A DNA stretch of 64,000 nt, taken from assembly GCA_015039465.1 (NCBI GenBank), contig MU130622.1, forward strand, positions 95,958 through 159,957, written 5' to 3'. Under the pieces are notes generated by a model. It was given only the letters and a program-made list of their open reading frames with translations. It searched no databases and had not been told where the DNA came from. Every line of letters starts with the position of its first letter. Positions within the stretch are counted from its first letter, which is position 1. The position numbers were made by a program, and so were the translations under genes. Positions 32,981 to 43,385 of this stretch are shown piece after piece. The stretch comes from Phlegmacium glaucopus (lineage: Eukaryota; Basidiomycota; Agaricomycetes; Agaricales; Cortinariaceae).

Positions 32981-34615
32981 TATTGCGCACCAATACTGAT
33001 TGGTAGTGTGGGTAAAAAGCTTAAAAGTTGCCATCATGAAAATAAGCGGACTTTGAATTCACTTACCTGTTTTGGAAGCAGCCCTGAATTGTGTTCCTGG
33101 TCAACAAAATCATTTGTTTGACATTATCATCCTCATCACTCATCTTACTCACAATGTCTTCCACTATGCTATCAATTATTTACACTATTGACATGCTCCT
33201 AAACATCTACCATCCTTTTGTTCCTTGGCTAGCTATTCAACAAAGCGATCAATCCACTATTTGCATTGGTCATCAGTTCACATTTGATTGTATCTATGGC
33301 CCATCATTTCAAGAACAGCCCATTTATAGATGCATCAGCTACATCTCCCATTATGTAAAAGGCTTTGTCATTGTTGTTGTGGCTATGGACCCACAAGTCT
33401 TCCCTCAGCTATCTACCTTGCCATACCTCACTTCTGGATCACATGCAGTCCCCTATCCTCAATTATCTACCTCTTATCTTATCATTCACTGCCAAAACCA
33501 ACATTCATGTGGTACCTGAGATCTTCCCACCCTCCTCATGACAATCTAGGAAGTCCAGGAGGATCACGATTAAGCAGGAGTTGCAGATGAATCAGCAGCA
33601 GAGGATTATTCTCACAGTGTGTCAAGTGTTATCAAGGCTGCGCGACATGGGATCATGGGCAAGTAGTATTTTCTCAGGAACAAGGCTGTGCCTTTCAAGT
33701 GTTGACTCAGGACCTTTCACATTTTTGACATGACAACACACCTATGGAGTTGATATATTTTTGCTATTGGACTATGTACACTGCCTTCTCTGTTAGGGCA
33801 ACCTACATATAAGAGGAGGAAGGGGACTCTAAAGAGAGTAAACAGTCTATAAAGACTAGATAATAGCAGCAGCAAGCTAGCAAAGTAGGGAATTCCAGTT
33901 AATAATGAGATAAGGTCAGTAATTACTGACTACTACTGAAATAGGGTGGTAGCCAAACAGTGGCAAATAAGTATGTAATCAAGTCAAAATAAGGATAAAA
34001 TATCAACAGTGAAGATGGTATATACCTTGGGGTTATCCCCTAACATTCTCTTCTTTTCTCTTGCACTTTGACACTTTACCAGATTTTTTATTGTTCCTTC
34101 TTCTTTTCCATTGTTCTTTTCTTCTTGCAGCTGTCCTCTCTTCATCATTCTTCCTTTGACAGCACGTACTTCTTTCCTTTTTATTGTTCTACATAGCCTC
34201 ATCCTTAGGGTATAAATACTGCTCTTTTGTACCAGGATAGGTAGTTCCCTCCAATTCATTCTTACTCCCCAACAGTCATCCTCTCAGTGGAATTCCAGTG
34301 AATTCCTCCCTCAAGTTCACTTTTTCAACCTTTTATCTTTCACTTTTTCAGTCCCTTACTGTCAACCTATTGTCTACTGCTATAGTCTTACAAAAGACTC
34401 TTTCTCATTCATCTCTCATCCTCGTCCTCTACCTCAGTCACCTTCCAAGATCTTCATCCTCATCCTCCTCTTCTCTATTCTTTCCCCCTACCCTCTGTGT
34501 GTTACAAGTCTAAGGCTAAGCCTTCCCTAAATGAATAACAGGGAGTCTCTTGACCTAAAGACTGGTCCACTGCTCTCTGGTTAGTGTTTATATACAACAC
34601 TCACAACAATTTATA
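32981..34615 (+). repeat. Repeat family R1, copy 3, with LTR insertion
   Basis: TATTGCGCACCAATACTGAT to CAACAATTTATA; 1380 bases without the nested LTR at 33791. No clear target duplication. CpG positions of copies 1 and 2 are often TpG or CpA here (for example GAACGGCCCGTTTATGGACG in copy 2 against GAACAGCCCATTTATAGATG). The TATA box is kept at about 34208. Confidence 0.8.
33791..34045. repeat. Small LTR-like insertion (255 bp)
   Basis: TGTTAGGGCAACC...TATCCCCTAACA with perfect 5-bp duplication TTCTC (33786-33790, 34046-34050). It shares the terminal TGTTAGGGCAAC and CCCCTAACA with the Gypsy-B LTR, but the interior differs. This suggests a relative with its own short LTR. No coding content. 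Confidence 0.8.
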
Positions 34616-34780
34616 TTGGTACTCGATAATGATGGTGGATAAGCATAAGTATAGATATACATGTCATGTGAAGAAGTTACAGATTTATGACACATAGCAG
34701 AGACAACAGATGATCGATGACAGCAGAGAGAGAACATGAATTTGAAAGACTCCACTACTCTATGCACCTGATAACAACAG

Positions 34781-37700
34781 TTACATCCTCTCCAACCTTT
34801 GCTTCATCCTCTTTGTTGGCACTGACGCACCTGGGCCTGATTCTTTTGGTTGCTTCAAATTCTTGACACCCTTCTCTATGGTGTTGGTGGTGGCAGGTGC
34901 GGTTGATTCTTCCATGGTCAGGTATGCTTTTTTTAATATGGAAAGCATATTATCATGTGTCAGATGGTTGGGACCAGCTGGGTTGTAGAGGGGGGGAAGC
35001 ATGCTTGAAGCAACTCCAACACAAATGGGGCAAAGTCCCTCCAGTACTCCATGAATCCTGGGATGAGCATATGTTTGGGTCAACACATATTGGCAAGTTT
35101 GCGGCTACCAATAGCCTTTATTGATTCTGTTATAAACCAGGCCTTCATGCTCACTGTGTCAGGCACCTCAAAATCCAGTCATGGAAGGCTGGGGCCTTTT
35201 GTAAAGGTACATATGTAGAGGATGACATAAAGAATAGACTCAAGATCATGGCGTGGAAGATGAGCATATTTGTCATTGCCCTCTGCAAGAAGTGCTTTGA
35301 TTGCCATAAATGGCAGAGTCCCCTGATTAGTGTCAGTTAATCATTGTTATGAACAATTCATAAAATGTGAACGTACTGTACAGATATTTTCAGCTTCAAA
35401 TATTTCACTGGGACCTGTCACCTCATCTGCATCTACTGCCTTGTCTGTATTGACTTCACACTCCGTACTATTTTCTCTATGTTCAACAAGTTCCAACTCT
35501 TCACTATAGTCGAAGTCAATTAGAAGTCCACTGGCATTTTCATCTGCCTTGAGTCAATGTAAAAGGAGATTGTTTGGACTGATATCTTGGTATAAAATGC
35601 CAAGGTCGCTGAAGAGTATCTGATGGGCTAAACTCTGCAACGAGATTCACCACACACTTTATGGGAAGAGTGATGCACTAGAGATGATAGAAGTGATTGC
35701 ATTGATGAACTCCTTTTTCAAACAGTATCCAGTGAGTGCCTTGCCGATCAGCGTACACATGAGTCGCCGATGGACATGTTGTGATCTTGGCAACCATTTG
35801 GGCATATCCTCTCAATATAGCTTTGTAGAATCAACTATACCATTCATCTTAACATTGCCACCACAAAACAGGGTAGGAACACAGCCAGCAAGTTTTGCCT
35901 CCAGTCACATCTTCACCAGCCATTGAAATCTCAGAGTCCACATGTTCATGCTGAATCCAAGAATCCTTGAGTATATAATATACACCACCATATGTCACAA
36001 CCCAGATCCAAGTACCACAGCCAACAACTGAGTTGAGAGAATATAGGAGTCCTGCCACTTCAAAGTGCTTGTCTTCAATGGTAATAGCAACACATTTGCC
36101 AGTGGAATCAATTTTGATGTTTGGGTCAAGCCCAATATCTGCAAGGGTTCTGAACATCAAGAAGGAGAGAATATGAAGGAACCGCTCTGTGTGCTGTTTG
36201 CTTTGGGCAGACTTTAAGCCTATGTCCTAGCAAATTTGCCTTTCTCTGTCAGTTACCATGAGTTGGACAGCTTCATCACCGGTGAACAATAAGGCAAGCG
36301 CAAACCGCCAGTCAAATTGACAAAGAAACATCAGATATGACTTTGCATTAATGTGGGGATGGTCACCTCCTGTTATGGCTGCGGGAGCGTCACATCACAT
36401 CACACAGCCAAAAGTGTGACAAACTGTGAAACACATGAATCTTTTGTTGCTCACTCAGTTTTGCATGCTTTACCTTGATTCTTTTTAGTGTAAAAAAGTG
36501 TTAAAATATATTAGAAGCTTTAAAATCATAATTTATTGTCCAAATAACTAAGTTAAAGTGACATAAACTACCTAATCATCATCCCATGACTCCCATATCA
36601 TATCCTCATTTCCTGCTTCTGAGAAGTCAAATTCCTCCCCAGACTCTGAAATATCTTCTGTCCCTTTAAGTTGGGGGGTGACCAATACTTGAGTTATTTG
36701 GCACCATGTCATACTGGCATCACATAGGTGTCACATATGAAATGTTGAGACATGGCTCTCATTCCTCACACAACATTTAATAGGATGTTTTTAAGTTGAA
36801 AATGGTACATAAAGAGTAGTTTGAATCAGAAACTGCAAGTTGAATACAACCAATACATCTCTTTGTGGCCATAATGATGATTCCCCTGCTAAATATGAGT
36901 GCTGAGATGTCTACCCTTTATAACTCTCCAGCACCTCAAATCTGAGACTTGTTTTGCTGGAATAAATTATTCTAAATGTTATTATGAACATTTCTATCAG
37001 GTTATAAATTTTATATTTGTCCATTGAGGTCATTATTTCAAGGTATATGCATCATTATCTTATGCTTACAGTGTGAAATTAAAAATTCTGAGCTGATAGG
37101 CATGTTAAGAATCAAAAAATACATATATTATGTCATCAAAACTAGTTGCAAAAGTGCATTGGTGAAATGTTATAAGAGCCACTACTTTTTCTGCCCATTT
37201 TAGGTGGGCACAGAAGGATTTATTCAATAAAGAAGTGGATAATGGATGTGGAGATGGAGTTTTGGCTCAGATATATGGTGGTTTGAGAGGAAAGGAGATT
37301 AAGCCATGGAGCAAAGGCGCTATGTGTTGCATACAGCCATGTTCATTTTGGGGTGGCTGTGCCCACCAGAAAAAGTAGTGGCTCTTATAACATTTCACCA
37401 CACTTTTGCAACTAGTTTTGGTGACATAATATATGTATTTTTTGATTCTTAACATGCCTATCAGCTCAGAATTTTTAATTTCACACTGTAAGCATAAGAT
37501 AATGATGCATATACCTTGAAATAATGACCTCAATGGACAAATATAAAATTTATAACCTGATAGAAATGTTCATAATAACATTTAGAATAATTTATTCCAG
37601 CAAAACAAGTCTCAGATTTGAGGTGCTGGAGAGTTATAAAGGGTAGACATCTCAGCACTCAGATTTAGCAGGGGAATCATCATTATGGCCACAAAGAGAT

Positions 37701-38692
37701 GTATTGGTTGTATTCAACTTGCAGTTTCTGATTCAAACTACTCTTTATGTACCATTTTCAACTTAAAAACATCCTATTAAATGTTGTGTGAGGAATGAGA
37801 GCCATGTCTCAATATTTCATGTGTGACACCTACGTGACGCCTGTGTGACATGATGTCACATAACTCGGGCACTGGTCACCCCCAATTAATGGTATCAATC
37901 ATCTGTTTGGAAGCTCCTTCCGAGTGCGTAACTTCCGCAAATCCACAGATAAATGCTCAGTCAGTTGGGATCCTGCAGCTCCTTGTAATATTTCTTGTCC
38001 AGGAGAATCAAATCTGGCTTGTGCTTAATGGGGGAGCTGATAGGTGGAGTATCACAACTGCGATGAGACCAAAGATGGAGAATTTCACGACCAAAGACTT
38101 GCCCCATAATAGTACCAATGTCATTTAACCAAACTGCTAAATCATTCTCTCTGAAGGTAGAGAGCATATCACAGAAACAGTGTTCTGCTTCATTCCACAT
38201 CACTGGTTTTCCGTTGTGTATCACCTGATCTGAGACGCCAAATGGTGAGTGTTCTGATGGAAAAAGATAGTTGATGAAATAGTTGTCAGCTTCAAGGGTC
38301 TTGGATCCCAACTCTTTCTGCAGGGCACAGACAAGCCAGTCTGCTGGAAAAGATTGGTTGGGAATTTGGGCAGAGTACATCCGGGAGATAAATGAGGAGT
38401 TGGATGGTAAGGGAGAACCATGTTTAATGGCAAGTTCACCTTGAGCAGCTTGAGCTAGTGCTGCGCGCAATGGCTGTGGTATGCCAATGGCTTTCAAAAG
38501 AATCTCCCTTTGGCCAGTAGGTCCAACACAGTAAGGTGTGATGCACTTCAGGGGTGGGGCATGGTGTTGCTGAACAGGAGAGGGATAAGGAAGTTGCTGG
38601 TGAATCATAACGTCTGGATTGTGGTAGAGAGGATACAGGATGCTGAAGCACGATGAGTCAAGGAGTGCCAACATTGAATAAGGGTCTGCCAT
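34781..38692 (-). pseudogene. FunK1-type fungal protein kinase, split by a palindromic element
   Basis: Starts MADPYSMLALLDSSCF at 38692. The N-terminal part (38692-37961) has AEHCFCDMLSTFRENDLAVW and ends PDLILLDKKYYKELQDPN, the lead-in seen in FunK1 proteins. After the insertion (36674-37883): EDISESGEEFDFSEAGNEDM, then MFLCQFDWRFALALL (36330), DIGLDPNIKIDSTGKC, VYYILKDSWIQHEHVDSE (the Lys-Asp-Ser-Trp strand, about 35970), HVHRRLMCTLIGKALTGYCL (35770), catalytic loop ILYQDISPNNLLL (35590; HRD arginine replaced by Gln, Asp kept), DFDYSEELELVE, GTLPFMA and HDLESILYVILYICT (35200). C-terminal tail to 34781 (KRMKQRLERM). The conserved order identifies the family. Frame breaks near 35860 and 35080 and the insertion make it a pseudogene. 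FunK1 kinases are expanded in mushrooms; substrates are unknown. Confidence 0.8.
36674..37883. mobile_element. 1.2 kb palindromic (long-TIR) element
   Basis: 36674-37206 and 37351-37883 are inverted copies more than 95 percent identical, with a 145-base unique centre. Outer ends GGGGGTGACCAATAC and (reverse complement) GGGGGTGACCAGTGCC. Inner ends meet at GTGGGCACAG / CTGTGCCCAC. It interrupts the FunK1 gene. No coding frame. I could not settle a target duplication. It is foldback-like or a MULE-like long-TIR element. Confidence 0.8.
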
Positions 38693-38902
38693 GCTGGTTT
38701 GTAATAGCCTTAAGCTTAACTTTTTATGCACAAAAGGATTATTGATGAGAGAAGTGGATAAACAATGATATTACTTATGTAACTTGAATATGTAAGATAA
38801 CTTCCTCATCTATCTACTCCTCGTCCAGCACAACTTCTGCAACACCTCCAAGGACAGCAATGTCCAAACCTGGCTTTTCAATGACAAAATATCGCCCCAG
38901 AG

Positions 38903-39936
38903 GAGGTCTTTACACTAAGCCACCAAGTCCTGACGGACTCCACTAGGATTCCTAGGAATCCACCAGGACTAAACTAGGAATGATGAATTGAGAAATTCAT
39001 AGAAATCCCTTGTGTTATTCCTAGTTGAGTCCCATTCCATTCCCAGTCTTGGCCTGAAAAGACCAGGAATGGCAGGAATCCACCAGGACTCTGCCAGGAA
39101 TCCTAGGTATTAGAATTAATATTATTCATTACTATAAGGTTGCAATGTCTTGTTGCCATCACAATCTTGTATTTTGTTCAGCTCACAAGGTGGTCATGTG
39201 ACCACATGTGTACTAGCAGCTCATCTTCTGGCTCATCTCATACTATCCCTCTACCATTACATAACACAACAAACAACCACTATAACAACAAAGATGGACA
39301 ATGGAAACAATGATAACAACAAATAACAAATAAAATACAATAAAATACAATAAAATACAATAAAATACAATAAAATACAATAAAATACAATAAAATACAA
39401 ATGACAATGAAAAGTGACAAATAACAAATAATAACAAACAATGATGAGAGCTCCCTGGGGGTTGTTTATTTGTTTTAATTTTTCTTAATTTCACTTTAGC
39501 ATTACTGTGACCTTCCTTTGAACAAACAGTAGACAAACAATGACAAACAATAAATAACAATAATATCAAATAACAATGATGGACAATGGATGTCAGACAA
39601 ACAACAAATGACAATAAACAATAAACAATAGATGACAAACAAATAATAAATAATGGACAAATGACAAATGACAAACAATGATAATGATAGCAACCTCACC
39701 AAGGTATTTTTATCACTAGATTACACAACATTTTCAAACTCAGCTCAAAAAACCCATCAGAACAATATATAACATCACTGTATTCCCTAAATAGGAATGA
39801 GGTAGGACCAAACTGGGAATGGTGTGGGAATGGCCAGGACAATGGTGGGAATGACCAGGACAATGCCAGGACTCAGGACTATACTAGGAATCCTAGTGGA
39901 GTCCATCAGGACTTGGTGAGGGAGTGTAAAGTTCTG
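38903..39936 (-). mobile_element. hAT-like element F4, copy b
   Basis: Reverse-complement copy of 31549-32853, lacking the CACTG MITE. Ends GAGGTCTTTACACTAAGCCA and GTGTAAAGTTCTG. It lies head-to-head with copy c (41318) around the Harbinger genes. No matching target duplication. Confidence 0.75.
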
Positions 39937-39978
39937 GAGAATCTCATCCCTCCGCCATTGAAGCTTTCCTCCCCTGTC

Positions 39979-40369
39979 ATGCCTAGGGGACCAGCTAAAA
40001 AGAAGACTTCCAGCTTACCTAGATCCAGAAACACTTCATCTTCACAATCCTCTCAGCCATCACAAGTACAGTTGACAAGCACCAAAATGACACCTACTAT
40101 CATTGCTCATGAAATACAGGGGCTCAATTAACTCTCTTGCTTCAGCTGTACAAGAGTCTGGATTAATTGACCCTGTTGCTAAACTTCGACAAGAAGCTAT
40201 CCATCACATGTCAGATGGAGGTGACAGTCTCTCAGCCACCAATAAGATTACTTTAATTGACTTATTTTGGAAAGATTATGCAGCCATTCAAACCTATGTT
40301 GCACTCCTCAAACACAATGAGCTTAGGCAGCCATGGTTAGAAAAGCAGCTACGGGAGTTGCAGGGCTAG
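39979..40369 (+). CDS. Small ORF beside Harbinger transposase (decayed)
   Basis: Starts MPRGPAKKKTSSLPRSRNTS, a basic Ser-rich head. It continues after a one-base slip at about 40120 with NSLASAVQESGLIDPVAKLR and TNKITLIDLFWKDYAAIQTY, ending WLEKQLRELQG at 40369. The second half is helical and resembles a small protein often found beside transposons in Agaricomycetes (my recollection, not checked). Harbinger elements usually encode a second, DNA-binding protein, and this is a candidate. It is convergent with the transposase. Confidence 0.45.
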
Positions 40370-40559
40370 TTCTCAATGTCTGTCTTATTTGTATATTGTT
40401 GCTGTTACTAGTATATGTTGTATGTAGGACCTATGCTGTATTTCTTGCAATGTTATCTCAATGACTTCAATATTCATACCAAAACACTTGTATTGGGGGT
40501 GGGGAAAGGCATAAGACATATACAAAAAAAAGTTCATCACCAACCACTCAATCATCAAC

Positions 40560-41300
40560 TTCTGCATCTGATTCATCTCCTGAGTCATCCTCATCACTGA
40601 TAGCCCTTTCTTGATGGATTGCTAGGTAGTTGTCCCACATGGCCTGAGCAATGTGATCTCATTTTGTTGATGGTGTATCAATCTCAGCAGCAACAGCAGC
40701 TGAAGCTTCATGGTCATGGTCCACTCATGTATCATTGTCTGTGTCATCATTATTTGTGAGAGTTTCATTTTCAGCTGGATCATGTAAATGAATGAAATTG
40801 TGGATGGCACATAGCACTGCAGGAATTCTAGCCTGGATCTGTAGACTGTATTCAGGAGCAAGGAGAAGGATCCAGAAACAGCATTTCAAAACCCCAAAAA
40901 TGCGCTCAATGATGTTGCGAGCTGATGTTTGACAAAGGTTAAACAATTCTTCCTTGTTTCTTGGCCTATAAACAACATAAAATTTGCAGATTGATAGTAT
41001 TAAAATAAGAAATGTACCTGGTGTTGGCACAACCCCATTCAGCCAGATGATAATGTACTGCGTGATAGGGAATAAGAAGCTGGTTGCAAGATGGGAAACC
41101 TGCATCCGCAAGGTAGTATTTGCCATTAGGGATATCAAGACCATCTAAAAGGGCATTCTCATATACTTTCACATCCATTGCTGACCCTTCCCACCCAGTA
41201 TAGGAAAAGACAAATTGAAGACCAAATGAACATCCAAAGAGACAGTTCTGCAACATAAAGCCTTTGTGATTTCAATAGGAAGCATGCTCTCATGCAGGAG
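40560..41300 (-). pseudogene. PIF/Harbinger-type transposase (DDE_Tnp_4)
   Basis: 41256-41030: LQFVFSYTGWEGSAMDVKVY (first D of the DDE triad in SAMD), GKYYLADAGFPSCNQLLIPY (second D in ADAG), then WGCANTR. A gap or intron of about 50 bases follows, after which comes PRNKEELFNLCQTSARNIIE, RIFGVLKCCFWILLLAPEYS (catalytic E in NIIERIFG) and IPAVLCAIHNFIHLHDP. An acidic C-terminus follows (AISDEDDSGDESDAE) to about 40560. The N-terminal third is missing, cut by F4 copy c at 41318. It is a transposase relic. Confidence 0.8.
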
Positions 41301-41317
41301 GAGAGCTGTGGATGTGG

Positions 41318-42219
41318 CAGAACTTTACACTCCCTCACCAAGTCCTGATGGACTCCACTAGGATTCCTAGTATAGTCCTGAGTCCTGGCATTGTCCTGGT
41401 CATTCCCACCATTGTCCTGGCCATTCCCACACCATTCCCAGTTTGGTCCTACCTCATTCCTATTTAGGGAATACAGTGATGTTATATATTGTTCTGATGG
41501 GTTTTTTGAGCTGAGTTTGAAAATGTTGTGTAATCTAGTGATAAAAATACCTTGGTGAGGTTGCTATCATTATCATTGTTTGTCATTTGTCATTTGTCCA
41601 TTATTTATTATTTATTGTTATTTATTATTTGTTTGTCATCTATTGTTTATTGTTTATTGTCATTTGTTGTTTGTCTGACATCCATTGTCCATCATTGTTA
41701 TTTGATATTATTGTTGTTTATTGTTTGTTCAAAGGAAGGTCACAGTGACATGGTGGTAATGCTAAAGTGAAATTAAAATTAAAACAAATAAAAAACCCCC
41801 AGCTCTCATCATTATTTGTTGTTATTTGATATTTGTCACTTTTCATTGTCATTGTCATTGTCATTTGTATAATGTATTTTATTTTATTTTATTTGTTATT
41901 TGTTATTTGTTGTGTACTGTTTGTTATTTGTTGTTGTCATTGTTTGGTCCATTGTCCATCTTTGTTGTTATAGTGGTTGTTTGTTGTGTTATGTAATGGT
42001 AGAGGGATGGTGTGAGATGAGCCAGATGAGCTGCTAGTACACATGTGGTCACATGACCACCTTGTGAGCTGAACAAAATACAAGATTGTGATGGCAACAA
42101 GACATTGCAACCTTATAGTAATGAATAATATTAATTCTAATACCTAGGATTCCTGGTGGAGTCCTGGTGGATTCCTGTGGAATATTCCTGCCATTCCTGG
42201 TCTTTTCAGGCCAGGACTA
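41318..42219 (+). mobile_element. hAT-like element F4, copy c, truncated
   Basis: CAGAACTTTACACTCCCTCA at the left; it follows the F4 pattern with internal deletions. The right end is replaced by element E at 42220, after CTTTTCAGGCCAGGACTA. Confidence 0.75.
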
Positions 42220-42990
42220 CATCAGGAAAAATGATTTTGGCCCTTGGTAGCCTTGGGGTAATTTGTTAGTATCACATCACTACTCAGGACATCCCAGGAC
42301 ACCCCAGGACATCCTAGAGCAGCACAGGTAAAATTTGAGTGTTACACACTTATCCAAGGATACCTCAGGACAGCATAGATAAAGTTTTGAGTGTCACCCA
42401 TTTTCTCAGGACACCTTTAGTGTATCCTGGTGCATTGACCATCTGGATTAAATCACATCAGGAGGCCCTGGGAGTCCCTTAGAATTTATGAATTCCGCTA
42501 GAAAATCTTTAACCAGTGTCCAGGAAAGTATTTTGCAGTTTTCTCAATAAGGAGAGCTGCTATTAATATAATTTAAACATATTCAGGGTCCTAAAACAAT
42601 TCTCTACCATCTTTAAATTTTCCTTTTTTGGAATTTTATGTTGCTTATCTGTGATCATGTGACCAATGGTCTGTGCACCATCCAAAAGATATATAAACCA
42701 CCCACAATTTTGTTTTCTTATTTCCTACTTCCCCAGTATTATACTAGTATATTTATGTATCACTATTTTATTATTATTTTATTACTAGTATATATGATGT
42801 TTAGAATAATTGAATATAATTTTATTATTATTATTATTCTGTTGTGTGAGACCACTCAAATATCTGGTTTATATATGTTTTCTAGCATCAGATCCAAAGA
42901 GACTAAGGCTGCCTCAGGACACTCTCAGGTTGCCTCAGGATGCTCTCAGGTTGCCCCAGGACAGCCTAAGACTTTTCATACATAGGTAAC
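42220..42990 (+). mobile_element. Element E, copy 3
   Basis: CATCAGGAAAAATGATTTTG at the left end. Body matches 4049-4887 in reverse complement, and the mirror block as complement. The right end is truncated at about 42988 (CATAGGTAAC). The central 42600-42850 is AT-rich. No gene. Confidence 0.75.
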
Positions 42991-43385
42991 TAGCTATATA
43001 CCAGGGGGATCTAAAGCAGTTCAATTAGATAGATAAAAAAGAGAATGAAACAGGTGATACTTACTTTCAAGTGCAAAGGTTGTCTGAAGAGAACCATCAG
43101 GCAGGTAAACAGCAGTTTCCTTACTTTTCTGCATATTTTTCTGTGTGGGCATGAAAGAAGTTTTCAAGGGACAGGTAATGGGGGAGGGGGGGAAAGGAAG
43201 CAAGGAAGATTTCACAGACCTCTTCTCTTATGTGACAGATACACAAGACTTCCAGAAGCCGGAAAATTAATATTTATAATACTTATTACTACCAAACATG
43301 AAAAGAATCATTGGGATAAAAATATCTGATTCCTGGAGCCCAAGGAACATGGAAAGGCAGAGATGAGTTAGTGATGACAATGGAC

